Assembly: GCF_046533115.1 (NCBI RefSeq)
Contig: NZ_JAJQRC010000003.1
Coordinates: forward strand, 62,001-126,000
Source of the DNA: JAIRMO01 sp046533115
GTDB taxonomy: Bacteria > Spirochaetota > Spirochaetia > Treponematales > Breznakiellaceae
Reading direction: 5' to 3'
DNA length: 64,000 nucleotides
The notes below the pieces were generated by a model. That model was not told where the DNA came from. It was given only the letters and a program-made list of their open reading frames with translations, and made no database searches. A program made the position numbers and the translations under genes. Positions 34,116 through 42,117 of this stretch are shown here, piece after piece (position 1 is the first letter of the stretch; the number at the start of each line of letters is the position of its first letter).

Positions 34116-34385
34116 ATGGCTTTAAACAAAGAAGATGTGACCTCTATCATTACGAAATTCGGCAAGAACGAAAAGGATACCGGTACCTCGGAAGTTCAAA
34201 TTGCCCTGTTGACCAAACGGATAAACCAGCTTACGGAGCATTGCAAGCTCTATAAGAAGGACAAGTCCAGCCAGCGAGGCTTGTTGATCCTGGTCGGAAA
34301 GCGGCGGCGTATGTTGAAGTATATACAGCGGACTGAGCTGGAAAAGTACCGGTCCCTTATCAAGGAATTGGGACTCCGCAAATAA
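34116..34385 (+). CDS. rpsO: 30S ribosomal protein S15
   Basis: The 89-residue product is S15, which binds 16S rRNA. The family pattern is complete: FGKNEKDTGTSEVQIALLT, LTEHCKLYKKDKSSQRGLLILVGKRRRML, YIQRTELEKYRSLI. ATG 34116 has AAGGAG about ten bases upstream; an in-frame upstream start is not needed. The 160-base gap after ribF holds two small perfect hairpins (34019-34035 and 34048-34061) and may be an S15 autoregulatory leader. A strong terminator follows. Confidence 0.96.
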   Translation: MALNKEDVTSIITKFGKNEKDTGTSEVQIALLTKRINQLTEHCKLYKKDKSSQRGLLILVGKRRRMLKYIQRTELEKYRSLIKELGLRK

Positions 34386-34388
34386 CCC

Positions 34389-34420
34389 CCGTAAAACCCC
34401 TCGGGGTTTTACGGTTCTTT
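34389..34420 (+). terminator. Intrinsic terminator after rpsO
   Basis: A perfect 12-bp stem (CCGTAAAACCCC and GGGGTTTTACGG) with a two-base loop, followed by TTCTTT. It ends the rimP-rpsO operon. Confidence 0.88.
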
Positions 34421-34568
34421 GGCGCTGCCTGGAATCGGCCCGTATGAAAGCGGCCGGGCCCGGGTCTCTTTAAGGCCCCTGAGGCTGTTTCATAAAGATG
34501 AAGCGGCGGCCTTATATTTAGGGGAAAAAGCGGGATGGCTCCATTGGGGGTTTAACCGTTTTTTCCAA

Positions 34569-34606
34569 AGCCGGTTTCAAAAGAAATGTGCGTTCTGAGA
34601 CCGGCT
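34569..34606 (+). promoter_or_regulatory. Hairpin in the pnp leader
   Basis: AGCCGGTTTC (34569-34578) pairs with GAGACCGGCT (34597-34606) over ten base pairs with one G-U wobble, ending nine bases before the TAGGAG ribosome binding site of pnp. E. coli pnp is controlled through such a stem cut by RNase III; the same role here is inference. Confidence 0.45.
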
Positions 34607-34623
34607 CATGTGGATAGGAGTAT

Positions 34624-36768
34624 ATGATTCAAAGAGTAAGCTTGCAAATTTCCGGTAAAGACTTGATTCTTGAAACCGGCAGAATCGCAAAACAGGCCAA
34701 TGGGGCGGTTTTTGCGCAATACGCGGGTTCAGCGGTGATTGCCACCGTTTGTTCGTCGTCAAGCGCCGTGGAAGGGCTGGATTATGTCCCCCTGACGGTG
34801 GATTATAATGAAAAGTATTATGCCGCCGGAAAAATTCCCGGGGGCTTTATCAAACGGGAGAGCCGTCCCAAGGACAAGGAGATCCTCGTCTCCCGGATTA
34901 TCGATCGGCCGATGCGCCCCCTGTTTGATAAGAATTTCGGCCGGGAAATCCAGGTGGTTCCCACGACCATCTCCACCGATCAGGTAAATCCCCCGGATAT
35001 CCTGGCGATTATCGCTTCCTCCGCGGCGGTACATATTTCGGATATCCCCTTTAACGGCCCCATCGCGGGGGTGCGGATCTGTTCCGTCGCCGGGGAACTC
35101 ATTGTTAACCCCACCTACGACGAAATTGAAAAGTCGGAACTGGAGATAGTGGTGGCCGGTACCAAAGAGGGTATTACCATGGTGGAAGGGGGCGCCGCCG
35201 AGGTTGATGAAGATACCATGATTGCCGCCCTGGAAAAAGCCCAGGGGGTTATCGGTGAGCTTTGTGAATTGCAGCAAAAGCTGCGGGAGCTTGCGGGTAA
35301 GGAAAAGCTTCCCCTGGTCGAGCCCGCTTTTGTTCTGGAAAACAAGGAACTTATCCGGAACGCCGCCTATCCCCGGTTGGAGGAAGCCTGTTTTGTCAAG
35401 GGCAAGCAGGAACGCGGCGGGGCCATCAGAAAGGTAAAGGACGATATTGCCGCGTTATATGCCGCCCAGTTAGAGGATGAAATCCAGAAAAAGCTCTTCG
35501 ACGCCCTTTTTGAGGATATGGAATATGAAATCCTCCGTTCCTCGATTTTAGATAAGGGCCTGCGGGTGGATGGCCGGGGGACTGAAGATATCCGGGATAT
35601 TACCTGCGAAGTGGGGATCCTCCCCCGGACCCACGGTTCAGCCCTTTTTACCCGGGGCGAGACCCAGGCTTTGGCGGTTACCACCCTGGGGACCGTATTT
35701 GACGAGCAGATCTACGATGATATCGAAGGGGATAAGCGGGAGAATTTCATTTTACACTACAATTTTCCCCCCTATTCGGTGGGGGAGGTCGGCCGTATGG
35801 GAACGGGCCGCCGGGAAATCGGTCACGGTAACCTGGCCCGGCGTTCCCTGGCGGCTATGGTACCTCCCAAGGACAAATTTCCCTATACCGTGCGGGTGGT
35901 TTCGGAGATCATGGAGTCCAACGGTTCCTCATCCATGGCATCGGTGTGCGGCGGAACCCTTTCCATGCTTCAGGCCGGGGTGCCCATGAAAAAGCCCGTG
36001 GCCGGTATTGCCATGGGGCTTATCACCGAAGGCCGGGGCGGGCCCGGGGACCGGTATGCGGTGCTTTCGGATATCCTGGGGGAAGAGGATCATCTGGGGG
36101 ATATGGATTTTAAGGTGGCGGGAACCGAAACGGGTATTACCGGGTTCCAGATGGATATCAAGATCGCCGGGGTCAGCCCCGAAGTGATGCGGAAAGCCCT
36201 GGATCAGGCCAAACGGGGGCGGCTCCATATCCTCTCCATTATGAACCGGACCATCAGCAAACCCGCGGCGGATATCAGTGAATACGCCCCAAAGATCGTA
36301 ACCCTCACCATAGATGTCGATAAGATCGGCGCCCTCATTGGCCCGGGGGGTAAAAATGTCAAAGCCCTCTGTGAACAGTACCGGGTTACCATTAACACGG
36401 ATAATGACGGAACGGTTACCATTTACGGAAAAAATTCCAAGGATGCGGAAGATGCCAGGACTGCGGTTCTGGGCATCGTTTCCGACCCGGAAGTCGGACG
36501 GATATATACGGGAACGGTAAAACGGATCATGGAATTCGGCGCCTTCGTGGAGATCCTGCCGGGTAAGGAAGGGCTGGTGCATATTTCAAAACTATCCCGC
36601 CAGCGCATTGCCGTGGTGACCGATATCCTGAAAGAAGGGCAGGTCATACCGGTGAAACTCCTGGAAATCGACAGAATGGGACGGCTCAACCTTTCTTATA
36701 TTGATGCGATTGATCCTTCCGGGGAGGAGCATTCCGGAGAAGGGGGACATCCGCAGCGGAATCGTTGA
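34624..36768 (+). CDS. pnp: Polyribonucleotide nucleotidyltransferase
   Basis: PNPase degrades RNA from the 3' end by phosphorolysis. The 714-residue product has two RNase PH domains (about 1-215 and 305-540), separated by a helical linker, then a KH domain (IGALIGPGGKNVKAL near residue 568) and an S1 domain (GTVKRIMEFGAFVEILPG near 635). Length and order match the family. It lies 200 bases past the rpsO terminator, so it probably has its own promoter, which I could not place with confidence. dut follows after about 45 bases. Confidence 0.96.
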   Translation: MIQRVSLQISGKDLILETGRIAKQANGAVFAQYAGSAVIATVCSSSSAVEGLDYVPLTVDYNEKYYAAGKIPGGFIKRESRPKDKEILVSRIIDRPMRPLFDKNFGREIQVVPTTISTDQVNPPDILAIIASSAAVHISDIPFNGPIAGVRICSVAGELIVNPTYDEIEKSELEIVVAGTKEGITMVEGGAAEVDEDTMIAALEKAQGVIGELCELQQKLRELAGKEKLPLVEPAFVLENKELIRNAAYPRLEEACFVKGKQERGGAIRKVKDDIAALYAAQLEDEIQKKLFDALFEDMEYEILRSSILDKGLRVDGRGTEDIRDITCEVGILPRTHGSALFTRGETQALAVTTLGTVFDEQIYDDIEGDKRENFILHYNFPPYSVGEVGRMGTGRREIGHGNLARRSLAAMVPPKDKFPYTVRVVSEIMESNGSSSMASVCGGTLSMLQAGVPMKKPVAGIAMGLITEGRGGPGDRYAVLSDILGEEDHLGDMDFKVAGTETGITGFQMDIKIAGVSPEVMRKALDQAKRGRLHILSIMNRTISKPAADISEYAPKIVTLTIDVDKIGALIGPGGKNVKALCEQYRVTINTDNDGTVTIYGKNSKDAEDARTAVLGIVSDPEVGRIYTGTVKRIMEFGAFVEILPGKEGLVHISKLSRQRIAVVTDILKEGQVIPVKLLEIDRMGRLNLSYIDAIDPSGEEHSGEGGHPQRNR

Positions 36769-36812
36769 CCGGACCTTAAGGGGTCCTCATAATTACTTTG
36801 GGAGGGGAAATT

Positions 36813-37271
36813 ATGACGGGAAATACTAATCCGGTAATACGGATCAATAAAAAAGATCCGAAGGCCCGGCTGCCCCGGTACGAAAGTGAGGGGGCCGCCG
36901 GAGCGGATATTACCGCAAGGCTTACGGAGGAACTCCTGATACCCTCCATGGGCCGGGCTTTGGTGCCCACGGGACTGACCCTGGAGATCCCTCCGGGATA
37001 CGAGGGGCAGATTCGGCCCCGATCGGGGCTGGCCATCCGTCACGGGGTTACGATTTTAAATTCCCCGGGGACCATTGATTCGGATTATCGGGGGGAACTG
37101 GGGATCATCTTGATCAATCTCGGCGCCGAGTCTTTTACCGTAAAAGACGGAGACCGGATAGCCCAGTTGGTGATTGCCCCGGTATCGAAGGCCCTGATGA
37201 CCGAAACCGAGTCGGTATCCTCAACGGCCCGGGGAAGCGGCGGATTTGGATCAACGGGAATATCATCTTAA
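36813..37271 (+). CDS. dut: dUTP diphosphatase
   Basis: dUTPase hydrolyses dUTP to dUMP, keeping uracil out of DNA. All five motifs are present in the 152 residues: AGADITA, PRSGLA, SPGTIDSDYRGE, GDRIAQLVIAP and RGSGGFGSTG. ATG 36813 has GGGAGGGG seven bases upstream. The lptF ATG begins five bases after the stop, so the genes are likely cotranscribed. Confidence 0.95.
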   Translation: MTGNTNPVIRINKKDPKARLPRYESEGAAGADITARLTEELLIPSMGRALVPTGLTLEIPPGYEGQIRPRSGLAIRHGVTILNSPGTIDSDYRGELGIILINLGAESFTVKDGDRIAQLVIAPVSKALMTETESVSSTARGSGGFGSTGISS

Positions 37272-37276
37272 CCCAG

Positions 37277-38545
37277 ATGGAAAACAAACGCTCCGCATCC
37301 TGGACCATGTTCAGAAGTATTTTTTTTGAAACCCTGATTTCGTTTTTGGTAGCCTTTCTTTTTTTCTTTTTTGTTTTTTTTGTAAACCAGCTGCTGCTTA
37401 TGGCCCAGGAGATTTTAACCAAAAAGGTTCCTTTTCAACAGGTTGCCCTATTGGTCCTTTTTTCCCTTCCTTCGGTGGTGGCCATGTCCGCGCCCTTCGC
37501 CTCCTTAGTGGGGACCCTTATGACCATCGGCCGCATGACTTCGGATAACGAGGTACTGGTGATGCTCTCTTCGGGCCTTTCCTACCGGAATATTTTCATT
37601 CCCGCCATAACCATAGGAGTGGTTATCTCTATCCTGTCTTTTTTGGCCAACGACATACTGCTCCCCGCGGGGACCGTACAATTTACCCGGCTTTACCGGC
37701 GGATTCTGGTTTCAACTCCGGCGCTGGAATTGGAATCCAACTCGGTTAAACGGTTTAAAGATACGGTGCTTGTTACCGGTAATGTGGAGAACACTTCCAT
37801 AGACGATATCCTTATATTGGACAAAACCAGCGACGGAGAACGGCGCCTTATTATGGCCCGGAATGCGGAACTGCGGGACGGCGGGCGGGAAGGGATGAGC
37901 CTTGATCTGACCAACGCCTTTGTGCAAACTTCCAAGGAAGTAGCCCGGCAGGATTACGATTACGCTTCCAGCAGTTTTCTCCGGTATTTAATACCCCAGG
38001 ATGATCTGATGCAGGCGGTTTCCAGCATCGGCCCCCGGGAAATGAGTTCCACCGATGTAAAAAGGGAAATAAAAACCCAGGAGGACGAACTGGGGGTACG
38101 CCTTGACGAGGAGTATAACAGGGCCTTGAGTTATGCGTTGTCCCTGGAGACGGCCCTGCGGTATGGACCCCAGCGGGAAGAATGGAACCAGCGGGCCAAT
38201 ACCATGTCATCTTTTGTAAAGGGAATAGCCACCGCGGCGGTGATTAAAAATAACCGGAACCTGCTCATATACCGCCTTGAATATTATAAGAAATTTTCCA
38301 TCCCCTTTGGGGCCCTTTCTTTTGTGTTCCTTGCGGTTTCCCTGGGTCTTTTGGCCAAAAAAAGCGGCCAGACCGTGGGATTTATCTTTGGGCTTATCAT
38401 AGCGGTTATTTATTGGGCCCTGCTTTTAGGGGGACAAACCATGGGTATTAGATTGGGGTATTCACCTTTCTGGTCCATGTGGTTTCCCAATATTTTGGCC
38501 ATATCCATAGGTCTTCTTATGGGCATTATCAGGATACGGCGATGA
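37277..38545 (+). CDS. lptF: LptF/LptG-family permease (first of pair)
   Basis: A 422-residue YjgP/YjgQ-type membrane protein: three hydrophobic segments in the first 130 residues, a soluble jellyroll-like periplasmic domain (about 140-310) and three more segments at the C-terminus. In Gram-negative bacteria LptF and LptG form the inner-membrane channel that lifts lipopolysaccharide off the membrane. Treponemes are thought to lack LPS, so the substrate may be another lipid. The stop overlaps the lptG start (ATGA). Confidence 0.82.
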   Translation: MENKRSASWTMFRSIFFETLISFLVAFLFFFFVFFVNQLLLMAQEILTKKVPFQQVALLVLFSLPSVVAMSAPFASLVGTLMTIGRMTSDNEVLVMLSSGLSYRNIFIPAITIGVVISILSFLANDILLPAGTVQFTRLYRRILVSTPALELESNSVKRFKDTVLVTGNVENTSIDDILILDKTSDGERRLIMARNAELRDGGREGMSLDLTNAFVQTSKEVARQDYDYASSSFLRYLIPQDDLMQAVSSIGPREMSSTDVKREIKTQEDELGVRLDEEYNRALSYALSLETALRYGPQREEWNQRANTMSSFVKGIATAAVIKNNRNLLIYRLEYYKKFSIPFGALSFVFLAVSLGLLAKKSGQTVGFIFGLIIAVIYWALLLGGQTMGIRLGYSPFWSMWFPNILAISIGLLMGIIRIRR

Positions 38546-39606
38546 CCCTGGATCGTTATTTGATTCGGCAGTTTTTGCCGATATTTTTTGTTGCCGCTTT
38601 TATGTTTGTGTTCCTCATCTCCCTCATCGATCTATTTGCCAATTTGTGGCGTTTTCTTAATTACGAGGTTCCCGTTAAGGAAATACTGCGGGTTTATTAT
38701 TATTATCTGCCCAAAAGCCTCTCCTTTGCCCAGCCTATTTCTCTGCTTTTTGCCACCGCCTATACCCTGGGGGATCTCTATTCAAGGAATGAACTAACCT
38801 CAATATTTTCATCGGGGATTCCCTTTTGGCGTTTTAGTTTTTCCCTGGTACTCATCGGTATCCTCGCTTCGGTATTTTCTTTTTATTTTGAGGATAGGGT
38901 GGTAATTCCCACCCTTAAGATCAAAAACGATCTGAGCCGTACCTATTTGCGGCAGGAAACCCGGGAGAATAATTCTGATATTGTGATCAAGGCCCGGGAA
39001 GGCCGGCTTATCTATTCGGCGGATTATTATGATGACAAGGCCGTTACCTTAAACGGTGTGAGTATCATTGAAAAAGACGAGGACGGAAATTTTTTGGCCC
39101 TGATCCGGGCCCCTTCGGCATCCTGGACCGGGGAATTCTGGTCCCTATCCAATGCCCTTATTTATACTTGGGAAGATACCCTCCTGCGGGTCCGTCCCCT
39201 GGGACAAAGCGATAGTTACCGGGAAAGCCCCGATACCTTTCGGCGGAGTTCCTATGAGGTGGAATCCCTGTCCGCCCGGGAAGCGGGGCTTTTGGTGGCC
39301 GACTTAAAATCGGCGGGGCTTCCCTTTATCGGGGCCCTGGCGGATTATTATCACCGTTTTTCGTATTCCGCGGTTTCCATGGTGGTGATTATCCTGTCCA
39401 TTTCTATGGGAGGGCGGTTTAAAAAAAACATACTCCTTATGAGCCTTTTGGCAAGCCTCCTGGTGGCGGTTGTTTTTTATGTTATGGAAATGATCACGAT
39501 GATGATGGCCCGGCTTGGGTATATCCCCCCCATAGTAGGGGCGTGGTTTCCGGTGGCCGCCTTTATTGTGATCGGTATATGCCTGCTCCAGAGTGCGAAA
39601 ACATAG
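38542..39606 (+). CDS. lptG: LptF/LptG-family permease (second of pair)
   Basis: A 354-residue protein of the same YjgP/YjgQ family, with N-terminal TLDRYLIRQFLPIFFVAAFMF, three N-terminal and three C-terminal membrane segments flanking a periplasmic domain. It should pair with the LptF-like protein to form the transport channel. ATG 38542 overlaps the lptF stop, so translation is coupled; an in-frame upstream ATG at 38479 lies inside lptF and is unlikely. tgt follows after 13 bases. Confidence 0.82.
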   Translation: MTLDRYLIRQFLPIFFVAAFMFVFLISLIDLFANLWRFLNYEVPVKEILRVYYYYLPKSLSFAQPISLLFATAYTLGDLYSRNELTSIFSSGIPFWRFSFSLVLIGILASVFSFYFEDRVVIPTLKIKNDLSRTYLRQETRENNSDIVIKAREGRLIYSADYYDDKAVTLNGVSIIEKDEDGNFLALIRAPSASWTGEFWSLSNALIYTWEDTLLRVRPLGQSDSYRESPDTFRRSSYEVESLSAREAGLLVADLKSAGLPFIGALADYYHRFSYSAVSMVVIILSISMGGRFKKNILLMSLLASLLVAVVFYVMEMITMMMARLGYIPPIVGAWFPVAAFIVIGICLLQSAKT

Positions 39607-39619
39607 GGGAGCCGGTAGG

Positions 39620-40753
39620 ATGGGGATTTTTTTTACGGTTCACCACCAGGATACTTCCTGCAAGGCCCGGACAGGGGTCATGAAACTGCCCCACGGCCCG
39701 GTGTCTACTCCGGTATTTATGCCCGTAGGAACCAACGGTACCGTGAAGGCCCTTACCAAGGATGATATAAAGGAGATAGGCTTCGAGATCATCCTTTCCA
39801 ATACCTACCACCTGTACCTGCGGCCCGGGATCGAGGTGATAAGCGCCGCCGAAGGGCTCCATAATTTTATGCGGTGGGATCGGAACATCCTTACCGATTC
39901 CGGCGGGTTTCAGATCTTTTCCCTGGCCCCCTTTAGAAAAATAAGCGACGAGGGGGTGGTGTTCCGTTCCCACATTGACGGTTCCCGCCATGTATTGACC
40001 CCCGAAAGGGTGGTAGCGCTTCAAGCCCTTTTGGGCAGCGATATACAGATGCCCCTGGACGTATGCAGCCCCTGGGGAGCAGCCCCTAAGGACGCGGTAA
40101 AAGCCCTGGAGTTTACCGGCCGCTGGTTTTCCCGGGCCCAAAGGGCCTGGGAAACGGAACGGGATAAGGGTTACGGGGGTAAACTTTTTGCCATAGTGCA
40201 GGGTAATTTTTTTAAAGAACTGCGGGAGAAAAGCGCCCTTGAGATCATAGCCCAGGATCCCCAGGGTATCGCCATCGGGGGGCTTTCCGTGGGGGAGCCC
40301 CCCGAGGTTTTTGAGGAATTTTTAAGCTATACCGCCGCCCTGTTACCGCCGGAAAAACCCCGGTATGTTATGGGTATAGGAACCCCCCGGTATATCCTGG
40401 ACGCTATTGAACAGGGGATAGATATGTTTGATTGTGTACTCCCCACCAGGACCGGCAGGAACGGGTATGTTTTTACCCGGAATGGGGCCTTTGCCTTAAA
40501 AAAGGCGGAATACCGGCTTGATTTTGAGCCGATAGATAAAGCATGTGGTTGTAAGGTGTGCCGCGAATACAGTCGCGCCTATTTGCGGCATCTTTTTAAA
40601 ACCCAGGAGATCCTCTGTTCCATGCTGGTAAGTTATCACAACCTATATTTTTTGCATGAACTCATTCGGGATGCCCGGATCGCTATCGGGGAGGATCGTT
40701 TTTTATCATTTAAATCGGCCTTCTTAAAACAATATACCCGGGAGGAAGGATGA
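39620..40753 (+). CDS. tgt: Queuine tRNA-ribosyltransferase
   Basis: Tgt exchanges guanine 34 for a queuine precursor in certain tRNAs. The 377-residue product has the base-binding motif ILTDSGGFQIFSL near residue 88, the catalytic Asp in FDCVLPTRTGRNG near residue 270 and the zinc site CGCKVC near residue 309. ATG 39620 follows GTAGGA. The partner enzyme queA lies at 56962 in this window, so queuosine synthesis is at least partly encoded here. The stop overlaps the next gene (ATGA). Confidence 0.94.
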   Translation: MGIFFTVHHQDTSCKARTGVMKLPHGPVSTPVFMPVGTNGTVKALTKDDIKEIGFEIILSNTYHLYLRPGIEVISAAEGLHNFMRWDRNILTDSGGFQIFSLAPFRKISDEGVVFRSHIDGSRHVLTPERVVALQALLGSDIQMPLDVCSPWGAAPKDAVKALEFTGRWFSRAQRAWETERDKGYGGKLFAIVQGNFFKELREKSALEIIAQDPQGIAIGGLSVGEPPEVFEEFLSYTAALLPPEKPRYVMGIGTPRYILDAIEQGIDMFDCVLPTRTGRNGYVFTRNGAFALKKAEYRLDFEPIDKACGCKVCREYSRAYLRHLFKTQEILCSMLVSYHNLYFLHELIRDARIAIGEDRFLSFKSAFLKQYTREEG

Positions 40754-42117
40754 AATATATCCTGTCATGTTTTTTGTTTTTTTTTATAGGGGCTGCGGTA
40801 TTTTCCCAGTCGCCGGCGGATTCGGAACCGTCCCCGGATAAAACCGTAGAAACCCAGCAGCTGGAAACGATCCGTTACGGTACGGAAAATGAAATAGCCG
40901 CCCTGATTCAGACGTTAAAAAATGAAAATGCCTTTTATCTGGATGATGAACTTATCGCCTTGGTACAATCCACCAAAAACCGGATAATCCTCTCCGGGGT
41001 ATTTAGCTTTTTTGGGGAACGGGGTAAGGAGGGCCTGGAGGAACGGGCCTTACAGGCGGTGAAAGAACGGAATGATGAAGCCGCCGAAACGGTGATCGCC
41101 GCCCTGGATTACCTGGGGAAAGTTAAAGTCCAGGATGCCATCGACCCCTTAAAGGATCTGATAGAGCGGGATGAGCAGCGTTTTATGGGTAACGCCATCC
41201 GGGCGCTAGGGTTGGCGGGGAAGGTTCATCCGGAAACCGCGGATAATACGGCGGATTTTCTCATTGATTTTTACCTGAACCGTAACCCCGGGGATGAGAA
41301 CCGCCGGGAAATTGTGGCTGCCCTGGGTGAATTGAGATCCGGCCGGGGGATAGCCCTGCTATCGGAAATTGCCGTGTCCGATGAGGAACGTCTGACCCTG
41401 CGTATGGCGGCGCTGGATAGCCTTTCCAAGATCGGCGATCCCGAGGGACTTCAGACGATTCTTACCACCCTGGTTTCCTCGGATCCCAATGTCCGATCCG
41501 CCGCCATCGCCGCCCTGGGACCTTTTTCCGGTCAGGAGGTGGAGGGGGTTATTTTAGAGGCCTTCCGGGACTCCTATTACCGGATCCGGATAGGCGCCGC
41601 CAAGGCCGCGGGGGAGCGGAAATTCATCGAAGCCATTCCCTATCTCCGTTTCCGTGCCGAAAAGGATGAGGTCCCCACGGTGAAGGATGAGGCCATACGG
41701 GCTTTGGGGGCCATCGGCACCCGTGAAACCGCCGTGGTTTTGGCGGATCTTTTTGGGGAACGGAAAAACACCGACCGGGTCAGGATTCTGGCGGCGGAAA
41801 TGCTGATTCAAAATAACGCCGATGATTACGCGGAAAAGGTGATCCGGGAAATGGACGATGCCAAAACGAAAAATCAAACCGCCCTGTACAACGGACTTCT
41901 CCGGGTTCTGGGAAGCGCCCGGACCCGTACTATCGAAGGTCTGGCCCGGCGTTTCCTGAGTTCCGGCGGGGTGATTGAAAAGTCCTATGCCCTGGATATG
42001 ACCGTAAATAACGAATTGAAGGGACTTGCCGACCAGGTCAAGGAATTAACCGACGAAAAAAACGGCAGCCTGGCCCGAAAAGCCCGGGCTGTACTCCAAA
42101 AATTAGGGTTGGATTAA
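40750..42117 (+). CDS. Exported HEAT-repeat protein
   Basis: A 455-residue protein with a signal peptide (CFLFFFIGAAVFSQ) and about ten HEAT-like helical repeats between residues 60 and 450 (for example ALDYLGKVKVQDAIDPLKDL, ALGLAGKVHPE, ALDSLSKIGDPEGLQTIL, ALGAIGTRETAVVLADLF). HEAT arrays usually bind partners; the specific role is unknown. The ATG overlaps the tgt stop. It converges with the VWA gene, the stop codons overlapping by four bases. Confidence 0.8.
   Translation: MKYILSCFLFFFIGAAVFSQSPADSEPSPDKTVETQQLETIRYGTENEIAALIQTLKNENAFYLDDELIALVQSTKNRIILSGVFSFFGERGKEGLEERALQAVKERNDEAAETVIAALDYLGKVKVQDAIDPLKDLIERDEQRFMGNAIRALGLAGKVHPETADNTADFLIDFYLNRNPGDENRREIVAALGELRSGRGIALLSEIAVSDEERLTLRMAALDSLSKIGDPEGLQTILTTLVSSDPNVRSAAIAALGPFSGQEVEGVILEAFRDSYYRIRIGAAKAAGERKFIEAIPYLRFRAEKDEVPTVKDEAIRALGAIGTRETAVVLADLFGERKNTDRVRILAAEMLIQNNADDYAEKVIREMDDAKTKNQTALYNGLLRVLGSARTRTIEGLARRFLSSGGVIEKSYALDMTVNNELKGLADQVKELTDEKNGSLARKARAVLQKLGLD

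Noticed and set aside
33943..34125. 60-codon ORF between ribF and rpsO
   Set aside because: It overlaps both neighbours, has no convincing ribosome binding site and covers a stretch better read as the rpsO leader.
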